Positions 7,497-13,100 of a stretch of 13,100 bases of DNA are shown piece by piece. This stretch comes from an uncultured Bacteroidales bacterium. Lineage in GTDB: Bacteria > Bacteroidota > Bacteroidia > Bacteroidales > UBA932. Location: NCBI GenBank assembly GCA_937898205.1, contig CALEJC010000082.1:1-13100 (forward strand), in the 5' to 3' direction. Position 1 is the stretch's first letter. The number at the start of each line of letters is the position of its first letter. The notes under the pieces were generated by a model, which did not search any database, was not told where the DNA came from, and was given only the letters and a program-made list of their open reading frames with translations. The position numbers and the translations under genes are program-made.

Positions 7497-8325
7497 GAGC
7501 CTCAGCTACAGCTGCTCCGATTGCCTCGCCACGGAGATCACGCTTGATGATGGTTCCGTCAGGACCTACGAGCATAATGTGAGGGATGCCCTCGATGCCA
7601 TAGAGGTCTGTAGGGATCTGCTGTGCGTTGATGATCTGGCTCCAAACGATTCCGTGCTCCTGAGCACCCTTGACTGTATCCTCAGGCTTGTCCCAAACTG
7701 CAACGCTGAGTACATCAAAATCATCGCCCTTATATTTCTCATATACAGCTGCGATGTTTGGAAGCTCCTGCTTGCATGGGCCACACCAGCTTGCCCAGAA
7801 ATCAACGAGGACATACTTGCCCTTGCCCACATAGTCAGAGAACTTGACTGTAGAGCCCTCAGGATCGTTCTCATCCTGAACTACAGTGAAGTCTGTAAAC
7901 ATTGCACCCTCGGCAGTCTGCTTCTTGACAGCGAGGAGCTCCTTATACTTGATTACAAACTCGTCCTCAGCAGCGATGCCCTTAAACTTCGAGATGAGCT
8001 CTTCAGCCTCCTCCGGAGTGATCATGCTTGCAATATTCTGAAGGGCGAGGACAGCAGCGCCACTCTCAGGGTTCTTCTTGATGACATCCTTGCACTCAGC
8101 TACAAGAGCCTCGCAGGTTGCCTCATAAACTTCTTCAAATTTTGCTCGCTTCTGCTCCTGAGTTGAGGTAGAGTCAGCCTGGATGGCAGAAACCTTCTCA
8201 TTATACTCGGCCATAAACTGTTCGATATAAGCCTTGAAATCCGCTACCTTCTGCTCCTCAGGAACACTCTTACATGCTACAGCCATAACAGCCACTGCAG
8301 CAAACAAATAAAAACACTTCTTCAT
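7486..8325 (-). CDS. TlpA/ResA-type thioredoxin-fold lipoprotein
   Basis: From the ATG at 8325 this is a 279-residue lipoprotein. The signal ends in AVAC, with lipidated Cys18. An all-helical Glu/Lys-rich region follows at about 25-135, then a thioredoxin-like AhpC/TSA domain at about 143-279 with the redox motif WCGPC (180-184) and cis-Pro248 in GIPH. Such proteins act in the periplasm as thiol:disulfide reductases, for example in cytochrome c maturation or stress protection; the exact client cannot be told. The helical N-terminal part resembles the extra domain of many Bacteroidota TlpA-like proteins. A longer reading frame from 8364 exists, but it starts inside the terminator hairpin and hides the lipoprotein signal. 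No clear promoter separates this gene from the hairpin. It probably heads the transcript that includes uvrC and the pnuC-like gene. Confidence 0.9.
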   Translation of the reverse strand: MKKCFYLFAAVAVMAVACKSVPEEQKVADFKAYIEQFMAEYNEKVSAIQADSTSTQEQKRAKFEEVYEATCEALVAECKDVIKKNPESGAAVLALQNIASMITPEEAEELISKFKGIAAEDEFVIKYKELLAVKKQTAEGAMFTDFTVVQDENDPEGSTVKFSDYVGKGKYVLVDFWASWCGPCKQELPNIAAVYEKYKGDDFDVLSVAVWDKPEDTVKGAQEHGIVWSQIINAQQIPTDLYGIEGIPHIMLVGPDGTIIKRDLRGEAIGAAVAEALGR

Positions 8326-8350
8326 ATTTTTGAAATTAAAAATTACTTCT

Positions 8351-8390
8351 AAAAAACAATACAACCGGCTCCTTTTCAGAAACCGGTTGT
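8351..8390 (-). terminator. Rho-independent terminator after rpsC
   Basis: On the minus strand ACAACCGG (8390-8383) pairs with CCGGTTGT (8368-8361) around a 14-nt loop, followed by ATTG and a run of six T (8356-8351). It starts 25 nt after the rpsC stop and ends the ribosomal protein transcript. The tlpA-like gene begins 25 nt further on, so readthrough may supply its transcription. Confidence 0.8.
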
Positions 8391-8415
8391 AAATATAGTA
8401 ATTTTCTAAAAAAAA

Positions 8416-9162
8416 CTACTTCTCTTTGCGGCCACGACGATCATCTCTGCGAGGACGACGATCATTTCTACCGTTGCCGCGGTTCTGGCCTGCTGCCTGA
8501 GCGTTAGCTGCTGAGATAGCTGCCGGAGTAAGATCCTGCTTGCCATAACGCTCACCGTTGCAGATCCAAACCTTGATACCAAGAGTACCAACCTTTGTAT
8601 TTGCTACTGCAAGAGCGTAGTCGATGTCTGCACGGAATGTGTGGAGAGGAGTACGACCCTCTTTGAACATCTCGCTGCGAGCCATTTCAGCTCCACCGAC
8701 ACGACCGCTGATCTGAACCTTGATACCCTCTGCGCCAACTCTCATAGTGTTGGCAACAGCCATCTTGATAGCTCTACGATAAGAAACACGACCCTCGATC
8801 TGACGAGCGATGCTGTCTGCTACGATGTTGGCATCAACCTCTGGGCGCTTAACCTCATAGATGTTGATCTGTACGTCTTTCTTAGTGACTTTCTTAAGCT
8901 CTTCCTTAAGTTTGTCAACCTCTGCGCCACCCTTACCAATGATAAAGCCAGGACGTGCGGCATAGATAGTAACTGTGATGAGCTTGAGAGTTCTCTCGAT
9001 GATGATTCTGCTGAGGCTAGCCTTAGCAAGACGATTACCAAGATACTTACGGATCTCGAAATCCTCGGCTATCTTCTCTGCATAGTTACCACCACACCAG
9101 TTAGAGTCCCAACCACGGGTGATACCGATTCTGTTGCTGATAGGATTAGTTTTCTGTCCCAT
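8416..9162 (-). CDS. rpsC: 30S ribosomal protein S3 (uS3)
   Basis: A 248-residue protein beginning MGQKTNPISNRIGITRGWDSNW, with a type 2 KH domain around RPGFIIGKGGAEVDKLKEEL that binds 16S rRNA near the mRNA entry site. The C-terminal domain contains RVGGAEMARSEMFKEGRTPLHT and YALAVANTKVGTLGIKVWI. The last 30 or so residues are a low-complexity Asn/Gly then Arg/Asp/Lys tail containing NDRRPRR and DDRRGRK, a two-copy heptad made by a 21-bp repeat (acgacgatcat at 8434 and 8455 on the plus strand). Basic tails of varying length are common in S3. It is the last gene of the cluster here; rplP, which usually follows, is absent. The ATG is 1 nt past the rplV stop. Confidence 0.98.
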   Translation of the reverse strand: MGQKTNPISNRIGITRGWDSNWCGGNYAEKIAEDFEIRKYLGNRLAKASLSRIIIERTLKLITVTIYAARPGFIIGKGGAEVDKLKEELKKVTKKDVQINIYEVKRPEVDANIVADSIARQIEGRVSYRRAIKMAVANTMRVGAEGIKVQISGRVGGAEMARSEMFKEGRTPLHTFRADIDYALAVANTKVGTLGIKVWICNGERYGKQDLTPAAISAANAQAAGQNRGNGRNDRRPRRDDRRGRKEK

Positions 9163-9163
9163 A

Positions 9164-9577
9164 TTACTTATTCTCTACTGGTTTTACATCAAGAATGATA
9201 GTAACGTGGTTAGAACGCTTACGGATGCGACCGGCTCTACCCTGAGGGCAAGGACGGATGCGCTTGAGGGTGCGACCACCATCAACCATAATTGTCTTAA
9301 CATATACGTTACCGTTGTCCAACTCGCTGCTCTTCTCCGGATTCTTAGCTTCCCAGTTGGCGATAGCGCTACGGAGGAGCTTCTCGAGACGGATTGAAGC
9401 CTCTCTCTTTGAGAACTTCAAAAGATCAAGAGCACGGTTTACTTCTACACCACGCACTGTGTCTGCAACGAGACGCATTTTGCGAGGAGATGTAGGCACG
9501 TCATTCAGCTTAGCAACAGCTGTAACCTTCTTAGCCTCCTTGAGGCGCTCGGCCATAAGTCTTTTACGCTTTCCCAT
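9164..9577 (-). CDS. rplV: 50S ribosomal protein L22 (uL22)
   Basis: A 137-residue protein. The core begins at KLNDVPTSPRKMRLVADTVRG and includes the conserved hairpin VKTIMVDGGRTLKRIRPCPQGRAGRIRKR, which lines the peptide exit tunnel and is the site where macrolide-resistance changes occur in this family. The N-terminus has about 20 extra, mostly basic and Ala-rich residues before the core. AGAGG lies 8 nt before the ATG, a moderate Shine-Dalgarno, overlapping the end of rpsS. It sits between rpsS (5-nt gap) and rpsC (1-nt gap), the normal order. Confidence 0.98.
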   Translation of the reverse strand: MGKRKRLMAERLKEAKKVTAVAKLNDVPTSPRKMRLVADTVRGVEVNRALDLLKFSKREASIRLEKLLRSAIANWEAKNPEKSSELDNGNVYVKTIMVDGGRTLKRIRPCPQGRAGRIRKRSNHVTIILDVKPVENK

Positions 9578-9582
9578 AATGA

Positions 9583-9855
9583 TTACCTCTTATTGTTTCC
9601 TGAATGACCCTTGAAAATACGTGTAGGGGCGAACTCGCCGAGTTTGTGACCTACCATCTGCTCTGTAACGTAAACAGGGATAAACTTGTTTCCGTTGTGC
9701 ACAGCGATAGTATGGCCGATAAAGTCAGGAGAGATCATGCTGGCACGAGACCAAGTCTTGACCACTTCCTTCTTCTTGCTACCATCATTCATAGCAAGAA
9801 CTCTTTTCTCCAGAGCTTCCTGGATATATGGACCTTTTTTTAATGAACGACTCAT
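9583..9855 (-). CDS. rpsS: 30S ribosomal protein S19 (uS19)
   Basis: A 90-residue protein with the family start MSRSLKKGPYIQEAL, the core WSRASMISPDFIGHTIAVHNG and the C-terminal VGHKLGEFAPTRIFKGHSG. It binds 16S rRNA in the head of the small subunit together with S13. Length is normal and no residue looks unusual. The gap of 22 nt after rplB is the widest in this ribosomal cluster; only a weak AGAG precedes the ATG. Confidence 0.98.
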   Translation of the reverse strand: MSRSLKKGPYIQEALEKRVLAMNDGSKKKEVVKTWSRASMISPDFIGHTIAVHNGNKFIPVYVTEQMVGHKLGEFAPTRIFKGHSGNNKR

Positions 9856-9877
9856 AAATCTCTAAGTTAAATTCCTG

Positions 9878-10702
<825 letters not shown>

Positions 10703-10710
10703 TGTTTGGT

Positions 10711-10718
10711 TCCTCCTT
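10711..10718 (-). promoter_or_regulatory. Consensus Shine-Dalgarno of rplB
   Basis: AAGGAGGA on the minus strand, 8 nt before the rplB ATG, complements the canonical 16S rRNA tail over at least seven bases. Its first AA belongs to the TAA stop of rplW. Most other genes in this window have no or only weak Shine-Dalgarno matches. Confidence 0.75.
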
Positions 10719-11007
10719 AGATGTTAGCGTAGAAATCAATCTTATCCTCACCAGCAAGAGTGATATATGCCTTCTTGTAGTGATTTGTGCGGCCACGGAG
10801 AAGACCTGACTTAGAATAGCGAGACTTTCTCTTGCCGTGATAATTGACTGTGTTTACGTCAGCAACAGAGACATTGTACAACTTCTCTACTGCCTCCTTA
10901 ATCTGAAGCTTATTGGCGTTACGATCTACGATAAAGCCATAACGGTTCAACTTTTCGCCCTGAGCCGTGAGCTTCTCTGTTACGATTGGCTTAATAATGA
11001 TTCCCAT
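10717..11007 (-). CDS. rplW: 50S ribosomal protein L23 (uL23)
   Basis: A 96-residue protein with the family pattern IIKPIVTEKLT, then YGFIVDRNANKLQIKEAVEKLYNVSVADVNTVNYHGKRK-(SRYSKSGLLRGRTNHYKKAYITL), shown here in parts. L23 sits at the exit of the peptide tunnel and docks trigger factor and SRP. Length and motifs are normal. It lies 12 nt after rplD and 14 nt before rplB. There is no clear Shine-Dalgarno (only GAAG directly before the ATG). Confidence 0.98.
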   Translation of the reverse strand: MGIIIKPIVTEKLTAQGEKLNRYGFIVDRNANKLQIKEAVEKLYNVSVADVNTVNYHGKRKSRYSKSGLLRGRTNHYKKAYITLAGEDKIDFYANI

Positions 11008-11019
11008 CTTCGTGTCGGT

Positions 11020-11649
11020 TTAGCGCATGTTTCTCTCAGCGAGGATATCCTGTACGCCGTCGATGAGTACCAATGTGTTGGCATTCATGATTGCATAAGT
11101 GTTGATCTCATCAACAGTGATAACGTTGAGCTGAGGAAGGTTGCGAGATGAAAGATAGATATTTGTTGAATTCTGTGGGAGCACAAAAAGCACCTTGCGA
11201 TCACCAGCCTGGATAGCTGCGTTGATCTTGAGGAGCTCCTTAGTCTTAGGTGCGTCCATTGTGAAAGACTCGAGAACGATGATTGCATTCTCAGCAGCCT
11301 TGTAGCTAAGAGCTGACTTGCGAGCAAGAGCCTTAACTTTCTTATTCAACTTTGTATGATAAAAACGTGGCTGTGGACCAAATACACGGCCACCACCTAC
11401 GAAGATATTAGCCTTAAGGCTACCATGACGAGCACCGCCGCCGCCCTTCTGGCGACCGAGCTTCTTGGTGCTGTGAGCGATCTCACTACGATCCTTTGTC
11501 TTGGCGTTGCCATGACGCTGGTTTGCGAGATACTGAACTACATCAAGCCAGATAGCGTGATCGTTTGGCTGAATGCCGAATACGCTCTCTTCAAGATTTA
11601 CCTGCTTGCCGGACTGTGAGCCGTCAATTTTCAAAACTGGTAATTGCAT
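11020..11649 (-). CDS. rplD: 50S ribosomal protein L4 (uL4)
   Basis: A 209-residue protein. The tunnel-reaching loop is intact (KKLGRQKGGGGARHGSLKAN and FGPQPRFYHTKLNKKVKALA), and the conserved C-terminal part contains NLPQLNVITVDEINTYAIM. In gamma-proteobacteria L4 also represses its own operon through the S10 leader; nothing here shows the same control. GGAGG lies 9 nt before the ATG, inside the last codons of rplC, and may act as a Shine-Dalgarno. The gap from rplC is 4 nt. Confidence 0.98.
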   Translation of the reverse strand: MQLPVLKIDGSQSGKQVNLEESVFGIQPNDHAIWLDVVQYLANQRHGNAKTKDRSEIAHSTKKLGRQKGGGGARHGSLKANIFVGGGRVFGPQPRFYHTKLNKKVKALARKSALSYKAAENAIIVLESFTMDAPKTKELLKINAAIQAGDRKVLFVLPQNSTNIYLSSRNLPQLNVITVDEINTYAIMNANTLVLIDGVQDILAERNMR

Positions 11650-11653
11650 AGTC

Positions 11654-12280
11654 TTAAGCCTCCAAAATTACATAAGAACCTCTAGCTCCAGGAACGGAAC
11701 CTTTAACCACTACGAGGTTATTCTCAGGGAGTACCTTGATAACTTCAAGATTCTCAACCTTTACTCTCTCGCAACCCATGTGACCTGCCATGCGCATTCC
11801 AGGAAGAACGCGTGAAGGCCATGAAGATGCACCCATTGAACCTGGGTGACGGAGACGGTTGTGCTGACCGTGAGTCTTACCTCCTACACCGGCGAATCCA
11901 TGACGGTGAACTACACCCTGGAAACCCTTACCCTTAGAAGTACCGGTAACGTCTACAAACTTAACATCCTCTGTGAAGATGTCAGTAACTGTGAGTGTGT
12001 CACCGAGTTTGAGCTCTCCCTCGAAGTCCGCCTTAAACTCGACGAGCTTGCGCATAGGAGCGGTTCCTGCCTTTTTGAAGTGCCCCATGAGAGGCGCGCT
12101 GGCGTGCTTTTCAGTTGTTTCGTCATAGGCAAGCTGTACAGCGGCATAACCATCTTTTTCTACTGTACGGAGCTGCGTAACAACACACGGCCCAGCTTCA
12201 ATAACGGTGCACGGTACATTTTTACCGTCGGCATCGAAAACGGAAGTCATTCCGACTTTTTTACCAATTAATCCAGGCAT
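11654..12280 (-). CDS. rplC: 50S ribosomal protein L3 (uL3)
   Basis: A 208-residue protein starting MPGLIGKKVGMTSVF, with the central extension GFQGVVHRHGFAGVGGKTHG and NRLRHPGSMGASSWPSRVLPG that reaches toward the peptidyl transferase centre, and the closing GHMGCERVKVENLEV. It is an early assembly protein that binds the 3' end of 23S rRNA. It is the first ribosomal gene of the cluster here: rpsJ, which normally precedes it, is not in the upstream 800 bases. A promoter lies in the 87-nt gap before it, so it heads the transcript rplC-rplD-rplW-rplB-rpsS-rplV-rpsC. Confidence 0.98.
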   Translation of the reverse strand: MPGLIGKKVGMTSVFDADGKNVPCTVIEAGPCVVTQLRTVEKDGYAAVQLAYDETTEKHASAPLMGHFKKAGTAPMRKLVEFKADFEGELKLGDTLTVTDIFTEDVKFVDVTGTSKGKGFQGVVHRHGFAGVGGKTHGQHNRLRHPGSMGASSWPSRVLPGMRMAGHMGCERVKVENLEVIKVLPENNLVVVKGSVPGARGSYVILEA

Positions 12281-12322
12281 TTGTTTAACTTAAATTAGTG
12301 TTAATCAATGAATTAAATCAAT

Positions 12323-12373
12323 CCGCATATTTTTTGCGGGGTGCAAATATAAGAATTAATTATTAATTTACAA
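12323..12373 (-). promoter_or_regulatory. Promoter and 5' hairpin of the rplC ribosomal operon
   Basis: On the minus strand TTG (12373-12371, ending in the stop region of the upstream gene) is followed after 19 nt by TATATTTG (12351-12344), a full TAnnTTTG match. Transcription should start near 12337, leaving a leader of about 57 nt. The hairpin CCGCA-(AAAAATA)-TGCGG (12339-12323) falls at the start point. Further down, ATTGATT occurs twice (12322-12316 and 12309-12303). Confidence 0.65.
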
Positions 12374-12850
12374 GGACTTACGACAAAAAACTTTCTTCAG
12401 GATCCTTTTGACCCTGACCAGCTGATGTCGTATAAAGTAAGAGTGTACCCAGAACCAGGCACTGAATTTCCAGGAGAAAGTGTCTGTCCTGAAAGGTTTT
12501 CCACCCCTGTATGTCCCCTCTGTGACGATACCTATTATATCTGATCCTGTCACCTTGGAGAGGTTTTTCTTTCCATACATACCGTCACCTCTGATCTCCA
12601 GCAGAGTGCCGAAGTAGTGGATAATGCGGTGAAGGTGAATATCGTCCCCTACATTGAAGAGTACGATGTCTCCGCGGCTTATCTTTCCGAGTATGTCCTC
12701 AGGTGGGGGAGAGACGATTACATAGTCCTTGCCAGCTTGGAAATAGGGGGACATACTTCCACTCTGGACCATCACTTTGACAGGTCTGTTCTCCTCCCTG
12801 ATAATCCTCTCAACCTCTGCAAATGGGATATGTTGGGGTGTTTCTTTCAT
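12368..12850 (-). CDS. S24/S26-family signal-peptidase-like protein
   Basis: A 160-residue protein with VQSGSMSPYFQAGKD (29-42), where Ser32 is the expected nucleophile, SRGDIVLF (58-65), IHLHRI (71-76) with His74, and EIRGDG (85-90). Signal peptidases of the archaeal/eukaryotic/SipW kind use a His in an HR motif instead of the bacterial Lys, and His74 fits that. The N-terminal membrane anchor usual for signal peptidases is not visible. The basic, aromatic C-terminus (about 125-156, with many Arg/Lys) might contact membrane. The gene stands alone between a divergent peptidase gene and the ribosomal cluster, with its own promoter. The substrate is unknown; secretion signals, a peptide precursor or a LexA-like self-cleaving role are possible, but no DNA-binding domain is present. 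Confidence 0.75.
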   Translation of the reverse strand: MKETPQHIPFAEVERIIREENRPVKVMVQSGSMSPYFQAGKDYVIVSPPPEDILGKISRGDIVLFNVGDDIHLHRIIHYFGTLLEIRGDGMYGKKNLSKVTGSDIIGIVTEGTYRGGKPFRTDTFSWKFSAWFWVHSYFIRHQLVRVKRILKKVFCRKSL

Positions 12851-12872
12851 AGGGTTATTTATTTTGAACCCG

Positions 12873-12907
12873 CAAATATAGAACTAATTTATTTATATTT
12901 GCACAAA
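12873..12907 (-). promoter_or_regulatory. Promoter of the S24/S26 peptidase gene
   Basis: Minus-strand TTTG (12907-12904), a 23-nt spacer and TATATTTG (12880-12873), a full TAnnTTTG match. The expected start is near 12866, giving a leader of about 16 nt before the ATG at 12850. The spacer is at the long end of the accepted range. Confidence 0.55.
12894..12901 (+). promoter_or_regulatory. Promoter -7 box of the S9 peptidase gene
   Basis: TATATTTG matches TAnnTTTG and lies 24 nt before the GTG start, predicting a start near 12908. The only upstream TTTG (12863-12866) is 27 nt away, so the -33 element is weak or absent. The box mirrors the divergent box at 12873-12880. Confidence 0.55.
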
Positions 12908-12925
12908 TAATAAATCCTTAAGACA

Positions 12926-13100
12926 GTGAAAACAAGAGCTATTTTATTTTTGGCAATCGTGTGGCTCAGCTCCACTTTTGCATCTGCACAGGACAAAAAG
13001 CCATTGGATCACTCGGTATACGACTCCTGGGAGTCGCTTTCGGGTGTGAGTGTCCCCTACAATGGCAAATATCTCATATATTCGGTAAACAAACAGGAGG
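12926..13100 (+). CDS. Secreted S9-family (prolyl oligopeptidase/DPP-IV type) peptidase, 5' part
   Basis: Only the first 58 codons are visible. A GTG start opens a clean signal peptide, MKTRAILFLAIVWLSSTFASA then Q, and the mature part contains KKPLDHSVYDSWESLSGVS and VPYNGKYLIYSVNKQE. The LDHSVYDSW and NGKY-Y-V-QE pattern is that of the N-terminal beta-propeller in Bacteroidota S9 peptidases, which degrade oligopeptides in the periplasm or outside the cell. The catalytic Ser-Asp-His domain is beyond the window, so activity cannot be judged. The start is GTG because an in-frame TAA lies at 12911-12913 and no ATG follows before the signal peptide. Confidence 0.8.
   Translation, partial: MKTRAILFLAIVWLSSTFASAQDKKPLDHSVYDSWESLSGVSVPYNGKYLIYSVNKQE

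Noticed and set aside
7579..8166. 195-codon plus-strand open frame opposite the tlpA-like gene
   Set aside because: It is the antisense shadow of a gene with clear signal, WCGPC motif and thioredoxin fold. Its Leu/Cys-rich content reflects complemented Glu/Lys codons.
8326..8364. 13-codon N-terminal extension of the tlpA-like protein
   Set aside because: The ATG at 8364 is inside the rpsC terminator hairpin, and the extension would bury the lipoprotein signal that starts at 8325.
8641..9198. 185-codon plus-strand open frame opposite rpsC
   Set aside because: It is the antisense shadow of a highly conserved ribosomal gene, with no promoter or family resemblance.

Overview
The window looks like chromosomal DNA of a Bacteroidota member, most likely order Bacteroidales. 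The evidence is the marker genes (a DUF3098 gene between ftsX and uppP, a DUF4270 lipoprotein beside a glycogen-synthase-like protein, Cys-lipidated TlpA-type thioredoxins), several intergenic TAnnTTTG promoter boxes typical of this phylum, and the moderate base composition. The genus cannot be read from the sequence. There is no sign of phage, insertion sequence, CRISPR or tRNA. All 17 genes (two cut by the window edges) are housekeeping or envelope genes, and they cover nearly all of the window.

Layout. (1) 1-2044, minus strand: an envelope operon ftsX - DUF3098 - uppP - lpxH-like (cut at base 1), with almost no space between genes. (2) 2045-2116: a short divergent promoter region. (3) 2117-4580, plus strand: a half-length glycogen-synthase-like protein followed 4 nt later by a DUF4270 lipoprotein, closed by a hairpin terminator at 4601-4629. 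(4) 4651-8325, minus strand: a thioredoxin-fold lipoprotein (TlpA/ResA type), uvrC, a PnuC-type vitamin transporter and acpP. The first three overlap end to start; uvrC begins with TTG inside the tlpA-like gene. (5) 8416-12280, minus strand: seven ribosomal protein genes of the S10 cluster, rplC-rplD-rplW-rplB-rpsS-rplV-rpsC, with a promoter ahead of rplC and a terminator at 8351-8390. (6) 12368-12850, minus strand: an S24/S26-family signal-peptidase-like protein. (7) 12926-13100, plus strand: the start of a secreted S9 (prolyl oligopeptidase/DPP-IV type) peptidase, cut by the window edge.

How the parts work together. Region 1 serves wall remodelling at division (FtsX), recycling of the undecaprenyl carrier (UppP) and lipid A synthesis (LpxH). 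Region 4 mixes disulfide chemistry, excision repair, cofactor precursor uptake and fatty acid synthesis, so its grouping looks like chance co-transcription rather than a pathway. Region 5 is a piece of the large ribosomal protein superoperon. Neither rpsJ (normally before rplC) nor rplP (normally after rpsC) is present, and each end carries its own transcription signal. This severed S10 cluster is the most unusual large-scale feature. I see no convincing undescribed defence, mobile or biosynthetic system. The best leads are the broken ribosomal cluster, the truncated GT5-type protein paired with a lipoprotein, an ideal Shine-Dalgarno before rplB in a phylum that rarely uses one, and a back-to-back inverted promoter pair at the right end.
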